Translations under genes and position numbers: made by a program
Notes under the pieces: generated by a model
Databases searched by the model: none
Told to the model about the DNA's origin: nothing
Seen by the model: only the letters and a program-made list of their open reading frames with translations
Assembly: GCA_043760535.1 (NCBI GenBank)
Contig: JAYUOV010000119.1
Span: forward strand, 1 to 15,263
DNA: 15,263 bases
Source of the DNA: JAZKFT01 sp043760535
GTDB lineage: Bacteria; Bacteroidota; Bacteroidia; Chitinophagales; Chitinophagaceae
Direction: 5' to 3'
Part shown: piece by piece, positions 1 to 8,394 of the stretch
How the letters are laid out: each line of letters starts with the position of its first letter
How positions within the stretch are numbered: the first letter of the stretch is position 1

Positions 1-89
1 AAAATGTTTGGAATGAATTATATCGATATACTAAAAAATACGGATACCGTATATTGCCCTCACATTTATTTAATAACGATAAACCATAG
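1..89 (+). CDS. C-terminal tail of an unrecognised gene (partial)
   Basis: Frame 3 is open from the window edge to a TAG at 87-89 and encodes a plausible protein end: NVWNELYRYTKKYGYRILPS, then HLFNNDKP. The next gene starts 5 bp after this stop, which fits two co-transcribed genes and supports this frame as real. The fragment is basic and aromatic, but I do not recognise the family. Frame 1 is also open to 108, so the frame choice is an inference from composition and spacing. Confidence 0.4.
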   Translation, partial: NVWNELYRYTKKYGYRILPSHLFNNDKP

Positions 90-94
90 ATTAT

Positions 95-553
95 ATGGCA
101 ACGCCTAGATCATCATCAACCCCAAAAAAGAAAAACCCATGGGCACCCGTGGTTATTGTTGTTATTTTAGGCATAACACTTTTGGTAGTTAGAACTTGCA
201 ATTCTAATAAAGCCGAACCTAAGACTACCACAACTAATACCAATAAAAACGATAACTACGATGGCCGTGGCCTGAACCGGAATCCCAGCAATATTAATTA
301 CAGCAAACATGCACGGTGCCGTATGGATTGCCGCCATATAGACGAAAGTGAAGTGAAAGAAATTTTACGGGAAGGAAAAGTGAACTATAACAAAAGCGAA
401 CTGGATGGAGCCGATTGTAAAAAGAAATATGCAGTAGAGGGCTTAACACACGACAAGCAAAAAGTTCGCATCATTTTTGCCCCATGCAATACAGAAGTAA
501 CCGTGGTTACGGTAATAGATATAGGGGAGGAGTGGCCTTGCGATTGCGAGTAG
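95..553 (+). CDS. Membrane-anchored DUF4258 domain protein
   Basis: 152 residues. A basic Lys/Pro-rich N-terminus is followed by one hydrophobic segment at about residues 17-34, then a Thr/Asn-rich linker at about 40-65, so the C-terminal domain probably lies outside the cytoplasmic membrane or is tethered to it. Residues about 69-148 match the DUF4258 pattern: YSKHARCRM, then an R-x-I-xx-xEV helix, a KYAVEG strand, a KVRIIFAP strand and a final VVTVIDIG strand. DUF4258 is a small alpha/beta domain of unknown role, some members of which occur in toxin-like contexts; no activity can be assigned here. The domain is unusually Cys-rich (RCRMDC, DCKKK, APCN, CDCE at the C-terminus), which would fit an oxidising compartment or metal binding. 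The start follows the upstream stop by 5 bp without a visible Shine-Dalgarno sequence. It converges on the - strand gene ending at 599, with no obvious terminator in the 45 bp between. Confidence 0.8.
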   Translation: MATPRSSSTPKKKNPWAPVVIVVILGITLLVVRTCNSNKAEPKTTTTNTNKNDNYDGRGLNRNPSNINYSKHARCRMDCRHIDESEVKEILREGKVNYNKSELDGADCKKKYAVEGLTHDKQKVRIIFAPCNTEVTVVTVIDIGEEWPCDCE

Positions 554-598
554 CCTCCCAACAAAAACTTATAAGGTCTTTTCAAACTTTCATAAATG

Positions 599-802
599 TT
601 ATGGACTTGGAATATTCCTTGTAGGTTTATCTGAGGGTTTGTCGGCAGCGGCGTCCTCTTTTTTCGCCACTGGTTTTACATTATTCCAAAAATGAAACAA
701 CGCTTCGTTATCCACCAGCATCTGGTGTAGCCGCTGTTCAGGGGTTTTGTTAAGCCATATTTTTAGTTGCAATGCTTTTATATGTTCGGGTGTATCTGTC
801 AT
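599..802 (-). CDS. Small protein paired with the nucleotidyltransferase
   Basis: 67 residues. The first 40 residues are amphipathic and look helical (ALQLKIWLNKTPEQRL, then ALFHFWNNV); the last 25 are charged and Pro-rich, probably disordered. Its ATG overlaps the stop of the upstream nucleotidyltransferase gene in an ATGA arrangement (799-802), so translation is probably coupled and the products probably act together. I have an impression of similar short proteins next to nucleotidyltransferases in other Bacteroidota, but no named family or function. It lacks an R-x4-6-H motif, so it is not an evident HEPN toxin partner. The overlap and the protein-like composition support a real gene. Confidence 0.72.
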   Translation of the reverse strand: MTDTPEHIKALQLKIWLNKTPEQRLHQMLVDNEALFHFWNNVKPVAKKEDAAADKPSDKPTRNIPSP

Positions 803-1329
803 TCGGGTAATAAATTAAATGTGTGAATCCGTAGTTTTTTTATCCATTCATGGATATAATTCCAATCGAGGGTTTCTAGTTTGCTTAGGTTTTTTATGTC
901 TTCCATCTGTAATGCCGACTGATATGTTTGAATCCATAATAGCTTGGAAAGCAAAAGGTCTTCGGCTGAAACCAAAAAAACAGATTTGCCAAAATATTCC
1001 ATTTGTACCCTTCGGTTAAACTCTGTTTGTCTGTAGTCTTCATTTTTTAAAATCACAAAATCTGCCTTGTAACCTGAGTTGTGGTCGATTATATTAAACA
1101 TGCTCCGGTTTTTTATTGCATCCCGAATAGCATCTGCATCACAATAATATCCATCTTTAAAATGCTTTACAAAGCTATCTATATCCTTTGTTTGTAAATG
1201 AACAATAAAATCAAAATCTCTTGTAGCCCTGGGAATTATATAAGTACCCATGGCTACACTACCAGAAAGCATGTATGGAATGTTGGTGATATTAAGTACA
1301 TCAATGACTTTTTGAAAAAATAATAGCAT
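799..1329 (-). CDS. Nucleotidyltransferase-fold protein (MNT/AbiEii-like)
   Basis: 176 residues. It carries the polymerase-beta nucleotidyltransferase signature: G23-S24 (SGSVAMGTY) followed by D38 and D40 (TRDFDFIV), with D90 (YKADFVIL) as the likely third metal-binding carboxylate, so the active site looks complete. Such stand-alone NTases transfer NMP to proteins, tRNA or small molecules, and many are one half of toxin-antitoxin or abortive-infection pairs; the substrate here is unknown. The C-terminal half (about 118-176) is helical and contains the SAEDLLLSKLLW segment typical of this group. The gene overlaps a 67-residue protein by 4 bp, which suggests a two-component unit. It is transcribed away from the DUF2723 gene, with 297 bp between the two starts. 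No Shine-Dalgarno sequence is visible. Confidence 0.82.
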   Translation of the reverse strand: MLLFFQKVIDVLNITNIPYMLSGSVAMGTYIIPRATRDFDFIVHLQTKDIDSFVKHFKDGYYCDADAIRDAIKNRSMFNIIDHNSGYKADFVILKNEDYRQTEFNRRVQMEYFGKSVFLVSAEDLLLSKLLWIQTYQSALQMEDIKNLSKLETLDWNYIHEWIKKLRIHTFNLLPE

Positions 1330-1626
1330 AATAGTTAGGTGAAAACAAAAAGCTTTTTAGAAATAAATCTTTTTAAAAACGAAGTAAATATCTGTATAAT
1401 TAATAGCCATAAAACCATTGACTTACTGACGATTGAAAATTGACCAAATAACTTATCTCCGAACGTTTTCGTATTTGTGAACTATATCTTAAAAATCATC
1501 CCGGATATTGATCATTCACCTCATGGCTTGTAACGAATGTTACTTCACTATTCAACAATTCAACCAATCAACTATATTCGCCAATCTTTAAAAAACTACT
1601 GTTTATTTTAACCGTACCTCTTCGTT
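1330..1626. other. Divergent intergenic region, no gene seen
   Basis: 297 bp of AT-rich DNA between the diverging nucleotidyltransferase and DUF2723 genes, so it must hold both promoters. I could not place a convincing Bacteroidota promoter (TTTG, then TAnnTTTG). A small palindrome, GTAAC-GAAT-GTTAC, sits at 1530-1543, about 85 bp before the DUF2723 start; it could be an operator, but nothing else supports that. Confidence 0.5.
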
Positions 1627-4600
1627 ATGAATTTTAAAAAGATTAACAACATTACAGGTTGGATCGTTTGCTTGATTGCCTGTACCGTTTACATTATGAC
1701 AGCCGAAGCAGGTGGTTCGCTTTGGGATTGTGGCGAATTTGTAAGTAGCTGCTATAAGCTTCAGGTTCCACACCCGCCGGGGGCACCGCTTTTTGTGTTA
1801 ATTGGTCGTGTTTTCATCGTTTTGTTTGGCGATAATCCACTTACGGCCGCAAAGGCAGTAAATATTATGAGTGCCATAGCTAGCGGCTTTACCATCCTCT
1901 TTTTGTTTTGGACCATTACCCATTTTGCCCGTAAAATAGTAGCCAAAGGCAAAACAGAATTAGCCATGGGCGACATTTGGACAGTAATGGGTGCAGGTGC
2001 AGTGGGTGCATTGGCCTATACTTTCAGCGATTCTTTCTGGTACAGTGCGGTAGAAGGTGAGGTATATGCGTTGAGTTCTTTCTTTACAGCCCTTGTATTT
2101 TGGGCCATCCTTAAATGGGAACATGCTGCCGATAAAGACGATGAATTAAAAAGCATTGGTAAAACCGGCTTTCACCCCGACCGTTGGCTGGTTTTTATCT
2201 TTTTTATGATGGGTCTCAGTATCGGAGTCCATTTACTCAACCTTTTGTGTATCCCTGCCATAGTAATGGTATATTATTTTAAGCGTTTTAAAACTACAGG
2301 TTGGGGCACTTTCTGGGCTTTTATTATTGGTTGTTTTATTACAGGTTTTGTACAAAAAGTGCTGATACAATATACTATAGATGGAGCCGGCTACACCGAT
2401 ATTTTTGCCGTAAACTCCCTGCACCTGCCTTTCTTTAGTGGCTTTGCTATTTATTTTATTCTGATGGCCGTGTTAATAGCACTTGGCCTCAGGTTTAAAG
2501 CAGAAAAATTTAACCGCAATCTTTTTATAGGTTGGTTTGTAGCGTTGATGTTACTACTGGCTATACCGTTTATAGCCAAAGGAACCGGCGGTATTAAGTT
2601 CGTGGGTTTACTGCTGGCCGTTGGCGGCGGTGGCCTTGCCGGTTATATGATGAAGGTGAATGGCCTTAAAACGCTGAAACTGGCTTTGTGGTGCATTGCC
2701 TTTATGCTTATTGGCTATTCATCTTACCTAACCACTATGATTCGCAGTAATGCCAATACTGCTATTGATATGTATAATGTAGATAACCCAATGAGTTTGG
2801 TTGGTTATCTGGGTCGTGAGCAATATGGTGATTTTCCATTATTGTATGGTCAGAAATTTACAGCCCGGCCAAATGGTTATAAAGAAACCAATACCCGCTA
2901 CCAAAAGGGTAAAGATACTTATTTTGAAAATGGGAAAGATGGACATTATGAATATGACGCATCGCAAATGATGCTTTTTCCACGGGTGTGGGATGCAAGT
3001 AACGACCAAGGCCATGCTGATTATTATGCCAGCTTTTTTGGTATTGAAAAAGTGCCTGAACAGAATAGAGAATTTTGGCAGGATGAGGAAAATCAGAAGC
3101 ACTATCCTTACGAACGTAATCCAACTGGGCTTAATAATCTTGACTGGTTTATCCGTTACCAGAACTACTACATGTACCTACGCTACTTTATGTGGAATTT
3201 TAGTGGTAAGCAAAACGATGTACAGTGGAGCACACCTGGTAATATAAGAGACGGTAACTGGATTACCGGCATCTCCTTTATAGATAATTTAATGCTGGGC
3301 GACCAAAGTAAAATGCCCGATAGCGTAAAGAATAATAAGGCTAATAATAAACTATTCATGTTGCCTTTTATTCTCGGAATGATAGGCTTGTTTTACCATT
3401 ATCGTAAACATAAAAATGATTTCCTGGTAAGTTTTCTTTTATTTTTCTTTACTGGTTTTGCTATTGTGTTATATCTTAATCAGGCCGGTAATCAGCCCCG
3501 TGAACGTGATTATGCTTATGTAGGAAGTTTTTATGCATTTGCAGTTTGGATAGGGCTTGGGGTTTTGCAGATAAAAGATTGGATAGGTAAAAAAGCAAAC
3601 CCAGGAATAGCCGGTGGTGTAGCCACATTGATTTGTTTGCTGGCAGTGCCGGTGTTAATGGCCTCGCAGGAATGGGACGACCACGACCGTAGCAAGAAAG
3701 TACTGGCCCGTGACCTTGCCCGTAACTACCTCGAAAGCTGTGCACCTAATGCCATTCTCTTTTCGTACGGTGATAACGATACCTACCCACTTTGGTACGC
3801 ACAAGAGGTGGAAGGCATCAGAAGAGATATTCGTGTAATTAATTACAGCTTATTAGGCATAGATTGGTATGTAAATCAACTTCGCTACAAGGTAAATAGC
3901 AGCGATGCAATGGATGTAGTGTTTACGCCGGAGCAATTCGAAGGCCGCAAGAGAGACTATATACGCTTTGAGGCAAATGGCGACCAAAGCATATATCGCA
4001 GCCTCGATAGCACACTCCGTAACTGGGTAGCAAGCGACGACCCCAATAAAAAAATGGCAGAAGGTGAGGAGATGATTAATACCTTACCAACCCGCCGTTT
4101 TTATTTACCCGTAGATCTTAATCAGGTAAGGGCCGATAGTGTAGTTGGGGTAAATGATACAGCAGTATTATCAACAGTAAATTTCGAGATTAACCGCAGC
4201 ACTTTAATGAAGAACGATTTGGCTGTTTTAGGTGTAATAGCTGCCAATAAATGGAAACGCCCCATCTATTTTACCAATCCCGAATCTCAAATAGGCTTGG
4301 ACGCATACTTGCGTAGGGATGGTATGACTTATCGCCTGGTGCCAATAGCCAATGCCGAGGTAAATCCGGATTATATGATGGATAAGGTGATTAATAAATT
4401 TAGTAGTGGTAATGCTAACAAAGCAGGTGTTTATTTTGATGAAGAAAACCGTCGTCACCTTAATAATATTCGTCAGGCTTACGCAGACCTTGCCAATTAT
4501 ATGGGGCAAACAAACCGCAAGGAAGATGGTAGAAAAGTGCTGGAGAAAATGGATAAGCTGATGCTAGAAGAGAACATGCCTTACGGAATGGTGAGCCGCT

Positions 4601-5019
4601 ATCAGATGCAAAACCGTACATCGCTAATGACCTTGGAAGCAGCTTACCGTAACGATTATAAAGAGCTGGTAACTAAAATTTCTAAATCGGTAAAGAAAGA
4701 CCTGAGTGAGCAAATGGATTACTATGCTGCATTAGGCGACATGACCCGTCAGGAATTAGATGCGATACTGGGCCAGTATTTTCAAATGAGTTACAATCCA
4801 AAAACCCAACAGGAAAAAAACAATGCAGATCAATTTCTGTATGGTGCCATGCAAAAACGCCAGCCTGGTATGACGCAGGAAATTATTCAGGCTTTCCAGT
4901 TGCTGCAAACTGTGGCACAAATGGAGCGGCAGTATGGGGCTGCTACCCCTACATTGGAAAATCAACCAATAATTAAAGCAGATTCTGCCCCCGCCAAGCC
5001 GGGTGACACTAACAAATAG
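1627..5019 (+). CDS. DUF2723 membrane glycosyltransferase-like protein
   Basis: 1,130 residues, the normal size for Bacteroidota members. The N-terminal part (to about residue 680) has many hydrophobic segments, starting at about 10-25. The family signature is clear: W33-D-C-G-E37-F just after the first membrane helix, then HPPGAPLF (49-56), and FWYSAVEGEVY (137-147). DUF2723 (PF11028) is a GT-C-type family that includes the vertebrate O-mannosyltransferase TMEM260; the acidic DxGE motif in the first periplasmic loop is the probable catalytic site. The motif NQPRERDYAYVGSFY lies near residue 621, and the last membrane helix is at about 659-678. Residues 680-1130 form a soluble, probably periplasmic domain (SYGDNDTYPLWYAQE). 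The inferred role is transfer of a sugar from a lipid carrier to an envelope protein or lipid; the sugar and acceptor cannot be read from sequence. It appears monocistronic: a 297-bp leader precedes it and a hairpin terminator follows. Confidence 0.93.
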   Translation: MNFKKINNITGWIVCLIACTVYIMTAEAGGSLWDCGEFVSSCYKLQVPHPPGAPLFVLIGRVFIVLFGDNPLTAAKAVNIMSAIASGFTILFLFWTITHFARKIVAKGKTELAMGDIWTVMGAGAVGALAYTFSDSFWYSAVEGEVYALSSFFTALVFWAILKWEHAADKDDELKSIGKTGFHPDRWLVFIFFMMGLSIGVHLLNLLCIPAIVMVYYFKRFKTTGWGTFWAFIIGCFITGFVQKVLIQYTIDGAGYTDIFAVNSLHLPFFSGFAIYFILMAVLIALGLRFKAEKFNRNLFIGWFVALMLLLAIPFIAKGTGGIKFVGLLLAVGGGGLAGYMMKVNGLKTLKLALWCIAFMLIGYSSYLTTMIRSNANTAIDMYNVDNPMSLVGYLGREQYGDFPLLYGQKFTARPNGYKETNTRYQKGKDTYFENGKDGHYEYDASQMMLFPRVWDASNDQGHADYYASFFGIEKVPEQNREFWQDEENQKHYPYERNPTGLNNLDWFIRYQNYYMYLRYFMWNFSGKQNDVQWSTPGNIRDGNWITGISFIDNLMLGDQSKMPDSVKNNKANNKLFMLPFILGMIGLFYHYRKHKNDFLVSFLLFFFTGFAIVLYLNQAGNQPRERDYAYVGSFYAFAVWIGLGVLQIKDWIGKKANPGIAGGVATLICLLAVPVLMASQEWDDHDRSKKVLARDLARNYLESCAPNAILFSYGDNDTYPLWYAQEVEGIRRDIRVINYSLLGIDWYVNQLRYKVNSSDAMDVVFTPEQFEGRKRDYIRFEANGDQSIYRSLDSTLRNWVASDDPNKKMAEGEEMINTLPTRRFYLPVDLNQVRADSVVGVNDTAVLSTVNFEINRSTLMKNDLAVLGVIAANKWKRPIYFTNPESQIGLDAYLRRDGMTYRLVPIANAEVNPDYMMDKVINKFSSGNANKAGVYFDEENRRHLNNIRQAYADLANYMGQTNRKEDGRKVLEKMDKLMLEENMPYGMVSRYQMQNRTSLMTLEAAYRNDYKELVTKISKSVKKDLSEQMDYYAALGDMTRQELDAILGQYFQMSYNPKTQQEKNNADQFLYGAMQKRQPGMTQEIIQAFQLLQTVAQMERQYGAATPTLENQPIIKADSAPAKPGDTNK

Positions 5020-5031
5020 TAAAGGCTTACA

Positions 5032-5074
5032 ATCCACAAAAAAGTCTTGCAAAAGCAGGACTTTTTTTGTGGAT
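5032..5074 (+). terminator. Hairpin terminator after the DUF2723 gene
   Basis: It begins 13 bp after the stop codon. The stem runs ATCCACAAAAAAGTCTTGC, loop AAAA (5051-5054), then GCAGGACTTTTTTTGTGGAT. Pairing is almost complete, with one T:G wobble and one extra T in the A6/T7 tract. The T run lies inside the stem rather than after it, so the base can also form in the opposite direction. Confidence 0.8.
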
Positions 5075-5195
5075 ATGGTTGAGAACGCTTTGCTCTAAAA
5101 AAAGAAAATTCATTATTCTTAACCCTGAGAACTGAAACCGCTTATTATTCGGAGTCTAAGAGCCAGATAGAAGCAGTCTCATCCGCCATTGGCCA

Positions 5196-5215
5196 CCTTC
5201 TCCAAATGGAGAAGG
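5196..5215. repeat. Perfect 8-bp stem, 4-nt loop palindrome
   Basis: CCTTCTCC-AAAT-GGAGAAGG. Palindromes of this CCTTCTCC type are familiar as dispersed intergenic elements in Bacteroidota, but only one copy is in this window, so dispersal cannot be shown here. It lacks a T tract on either side, so it is not an obvious intrinsic terminator. Confidence 0.6.
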
Positions 5216-5352
5216 GAAATGGATGCCATTGCATTTGAGAAGGAAAACGGAACAAGGGTATGTTGTTAAACGGAGTCCCTCAATGTTACGGGATTTACAA
5301 CGTTTGCCAATGCCACTCCATCAGGGTACGGCTTTCGGACAGGGCTTGCCGA

Positions 5353-5386
5353 AGTACGGGAATTAGTATTCCGTTAGCCCGGTACT
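5353..5386. repeat. Imperfect stem-loop AGTACGGG / CCCGGTACT
   Basis: Arms 5353-5360 and 5378-5386 pair with a single bulged base. A competing inner hairpin, GAAT-TAGT-ATTC, sits inside. Just upstream TTTCGG and CCGAA could pair as well, so the segment of about 5330-5390 is structured as a whole. The function is unknown. Confidence 0.45.
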
Positions 5387-5587
5387 GATGATGATTGAAA
5401 GATGATGATGAAGATAACAACAAAAAGCTAAATAGAATTACGTCAAGCTGGATATGAAGCACAATAGAATTACAAAAAGCCGAAGATAACTTCCGTCCGC
5501 CCGTATTTTGGCAAACCCCCTGTTTTACGTTCGCCCTTTTTCTCTGTCTGCTACAATGTGGGTCTGTGTCCACCCGCAGAGTGGCGC

Positions 5588-5674
5588 CTGTGCGTTGGCA
5601 CAAGGCAGGCTCTTTTGCAAGGTTGGCTTTTGTGTGTCTGTTTTGTGTGCCTTGCAAATGTGCCTGACTTGGTG
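5588..5674 (+). repeat. Long hairpin repeat, copy 1 (downstream of hsdR)
   Basis: An 87-bp element that recurs in the same orientation at 12207-12292. The 5' arm is 5599-5622 (CACAAGGCAGGC, then TCTTTTGCAAGG), the loop 5623-5649, and the 3' arm 5650-5674 (CCTTGCAAATGTGCCTG, then ACTTGGTG). The arms pair with about three mismatches and one bulge. They are identical base for base to those of copy 2, whereas the 27-nt loop differs. A second shared block of about 24 bp (AAGCCGAA, then TCCGTCCGC) lies upstream at 5477-5500. It ends 16 bp from the hsdR stop, so it marks one edge of the restriction-modification island. Confidence 0.85.
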
Positions 5675-5690
5675 TGTGGGCTATCTTGAG

Positions 5691-8384
5691 TTATCCTGTC
5701 ATTCCGTTTATAAATGTTTCTACAAAGTCCATAATACGTTTCAATATTCTGTCGCCTAATTTTTTGCGTTGAAGTAAACTTGGTTTTTCACCGTCTATGA
5801 GTTCTAATACTTCGTCCCTCAATGGTTGTCTTTCCGCAAATAAGTAGTCTTCAATTAATTTTTCTGTCTTGTCTGGTGAAAGGCTTTCTTCTGTCACCAA
5901 TTTAGAAAATGCTTTTTGTTGTTCTTCGTTCCAATATTTGTCAAACGCTGGTGCAACTTCGTCTGTGTCTAAAATAACTGGTAAATTCTCTTGTATAAAT
6001 TTCTCTATCAATTCTCTTTTGCTACGCAAAGTCGTTTCGGTGCTTAACAAGTTGAAAATTTCCTGCTCGGCTTTGGTCGTGTCTTTTTGTGCTTGTGCTT
6101 TAAGTTTTATTAAAAGCTGAATGATATAAGCAACATTAATTTCGTCTCGGTGGATTAACTCCAATTCAAAATCCACATCTTCCAAAATGGAAACTTTCTC
6201 TTTTTGGTGGTTGCTTTTTACTTTGTCGTAAAGGTCAAGATACTTGCTTTTAAAATCTTCAAATTGTTGCTCTGTCATTTTCAAGTCAGCCCATTTGAAG
6301 TCTGAAAACGCTGTGAGAATATTTTTTATTCTCATCAAATCTCTGAACGCTTTTATAAATTCTAATTCGTCATCTTCGGTTTCTAAATCATCAACTTTGT
6401 CCGTGGTTGGCGTTAATGAAATTAAATGCTCAAACGCTTCATCAAACTTGGCTGTGTAGTCTTCATAAGGTTTCATTATGATTACTTCAATAGCTTCTTT
6501 GTTGCTAAATAAAGTAATTGCTTCGTCTGTTCGGTTTTTCAGGTTGCGGAACGCAACAATATTTCCTTGACTTTTCTGCTCGTTTAATATTCTATTAGTT
6601 CGGCTGTATGCTTGTATAAGTCCGTGATACCTTAGGTTCTTGTCAACATACATTGTGTTCAGTGTAGGGCTGTCAAAACCTGTGAGAAACATATTTACTA
6701 CTACCAAAATATCAATTTTACGTTCCTTTACTTTCTTTGAAATATCGTTGTAATAGTTGTAAAAACTTTGGCTGTCTTTAGTGGTGAAGTTGTCGCCAAA
6801 AAGTTTATTGTAATCTTGAATGAACTCTTCTAACTTATCTCTACTGTGAACATTAATTCCATATTCTGGTGCAGGTTCTGCCACTACATTCAAATCAACA
6901 TTGTCAAAATCTGTTTCAAAGTTTATAAATCCGTTTGCATCTGCATCATCTTCATTTGCACCATAGCTGAAAATGGTTGCAATGTTCAAATTATGTAATC
7001 CCTCTGCTTTTTTCCTTTTGAATAAATCAACGTACTTGATAAGCGTAGGAACATTATTGATACAAAACATAGCCGTAAATTCTCGGCTGTGTGTCTTACG
7101 GTTGTGGTGTGCAATTAAGTAATCCGTTATTTTTTCTAAACGAGTTTCATCTTCCATCAACTCTTTGGTGTCAATGTCTTCTACTTCAATATCAATGTTG
7201 GTTTCTCGTCCGTCTTTGTGCTTGTATCTGCCAACATATTCCACAGCAAACTTTAAAACATTTTCGTCTTTGATTGCATCTGTAATTACATATTTGTGCA
7301 AACAGTCTTCAAACAAATCTTTGGTGGTTCGTTTACCGTGTTCGTTTTTGGCGGCATTGTCTTTGAATATTGGTGTGCCTGTAAAGCCAAATAACTGAGC
7401 ATTATTGAAAAACTCTTTTATTCGTTTGTGTGTATCTCCAAATTGGCTTCGGTGGCACTCGTCAAAAATGAAAATGATACGCTTGTCTTTCAAATCAGCC
7501 ATTTTTGCCTCATACTTCAATTTGCTAATTGCTGTGTTTAGCTTTTGAATAGTGGTAACAATAAGTTTTGAGTTTTTGGCTTCTCCTTTTTTGTCAACGT
7601 ATGTTCCTGTAAATTGCTTTACTAAATTTTGCGTATTGTCTGTACCATCAATACAACCTTCTTGAAAGCTGTTAAATTCTTTGGTGGTTTGGTAATCCAA
7701 ATCTTTTCTATCCACCACAAAAACAACTTTGTGAACTTGTGGCAATGCCATTAAAATCTGACTGGCTTTGAAACTGGTTAGGGTTTTGCCGCTGCCTGTC
7801 GTATGCCATATATAACCGTTCTTGGTGCTGTTTTTTACTCTTTCTATTAATGCTTCAACTGCATAAAATTGATATGGACGAAGCACCATTGGAATTTTAT
7901 AGGCTTCGTTCAGCACAATGTATTTGCATATCATTTTACTCAAATGGCAAGGCTCTAAAAAAGTATCGGTAAAGCCATTCAGAATATTGGAAAGTCTTTT
8001 GTTTTCTACATCCGTCCAATAGAAAGTTTGTTTGAAACTTTGGTTTCTGTTGTTGGCGTAATACTTTGTATTTACACCGTTGCTGATAATAAATATTTGT
8101 ACATACTGAAACAAAGCTGAATTTGCTCCAAACGAATGGCGTTGATAGCGATTGATTTGATTGAATGCTTCTTTGAGTTCTAAACCTCTGCGTTTCAATT
8201 CTATTTGCACCAATGGCAAACCGTTTATGAGTATGGTTACATCATAGCGATTTTTATATTTACCTTCTTGGCTTACTTGGTTGGTTACTTGATATTGATT
8301 TTGACACCAATGCTCAATATTCAAAAATTCAAAATAAAGGTTGTCGCCATTATCCCGTATAATGTGTTGCTTTTGGCGAAGCAT
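5691..8384 (-). CDS. hsdR: Type I restriction subunit HsdR, 5'-disrupted
   Basis: 897 residues in the open frame; counting the detached N-terminus the original would be about 976. HsdR is the ATP-driven translocase and endonuclease of the type I complex. It strongly resembles EcoR124I-type (IC) HsdR. The PD-(D/E)xK nuclease is visible as D48 (NRYDVTILINGLPLVQ) with E62-x-K64. Then come the SF2 motor motifs: TGSGKT (196-201), DECH (308-311), GFTGTPIF (333-340), the later VVNMFLTGFDSPTLNTM and YSRTNRI, and a helical C-terminal region that binds the methylase core. All motor and nuclease residues are present. The residues before this Met (GSVFEKSK) are in frame but begin only after a TGA; the missing N-terminal 79 residues are found in the other frame at 8395-8622. 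Whether a start at 8384 is used, and whether the shortened protein assembles with HsdM/HsdS, is unknown. Confidence 0.93.
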   Translation of the reverse strand: MLRQKQHIIRDNGDNLYFEFLNIEHWCQNQYQVTNQVSQEGKYKNRYDVTILINGLPLVQIELKRRGLELKEAFNQINRYQRHSFGANSALFQYVQIFIISNGVNTKYYANNRNQSFKQTFYWTDVENKRLSNILNGFTDTFLEPCHLSKMICKYIVLNEAYKIPMVLRPYQFYAVEALIERVKNSTKNGYIWHTTGSGKTLTSFKASQILMALPQVHKVVFVVDRKDLDYQTTKEFNSFQEGCIDGTDNTQNLVKQFTGTYVDKKGEAKNSKLIVTTIQKLNTAISKLKYEAKMADLKDKRIIFIFDECHRSQFGDTHKRIKEFFNNAQLFGFTGTPIFKDNAAKNEHGKRTTKDLFEDCLHKYVITDAIKDENVLKFAVEYVGRYKHKDGRETNIDIEVEDIDTKELMEDETRLEKITDYLIAHHNRKTHSREFTAMFCINNVPTLIKYVDLFKRKKAEGLHNLNIATIFSYGANEDDADANGFINFETDFDNVDLNVVAEPAPEYGINVHSRDKLEEFIQDYNKLFGDNFTTKDSQSFYNYYNDISKKVKERKIDILVVVNMFLTGFDSPTLNTMYVDKNLRYHGLIQAYSRTNRILNEQKSQGNIVAFRNLKNRTDEAITLFSNKEAIEVIIMKPYEDYTAKFDEAFEHLISLTPTTDKVDDLETEDDELEFIKAFRDLMRIKNILTAFSDFKWADLKMTEQQFEDFKSKYLDLYDKVKSNHQKEKVSILEDVDFELELIHRDEINVAYIIQLLIKLKAQAQKDTTKAEQEIFNLLSTETTLRSKRELIEKFIQENLPVILDTDEVAPAFDKYWNEEQQKAFSKLVTEESLSPDKTEKLIEDYLFAERQPLRDEVLELIDGEKPSLLQRKKLGDRILKRIMDFVETFINGMTG

Positions 8385-8394
8385 TTTTGATTTC

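Larger units (their letters stand above)
5075..5690. other. Gene-free spacer rich in palindromes
   Basis: 616 bp between the DUF2723 terminator and the hsdR stop. The open frames across it, such as 5295-5657 on the - strand and 5508-5759 on the + strand, have low-complexity, Cys/Trp/Ser-rich translations with no domain, and run through the repeats described separately. I see no tRNA, no start-proximal promoter pair and no credible gene fragment. It holds a CCTTCTCC palindrome at 5196, a stem at 5353-5386 and one copy of the long hairpin repeat at 5588. Confidence 0.7.

Noticed and set aside
5295..5657. A 120-codon open frame on the - strand
   Set aside because: It covers two palindromic repeats, is Ser-rich and low in complexity, and shares its ...LAKEPALCQRT... 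part with the frame over copy 2 only because the DNA repeat is shared.
5588..5674. Integron attC site
   Set aside because: The hairpin size fits, but I find no RYYYAAC and GTTRRRY core pair at the stem base and no integrase in the window.
5588..5674. Intrinsic terminator for hsdR
   Set aside because: On the - strand the hairpin is followed by AACGCACAGG rather than a T tract, and its loop is long.
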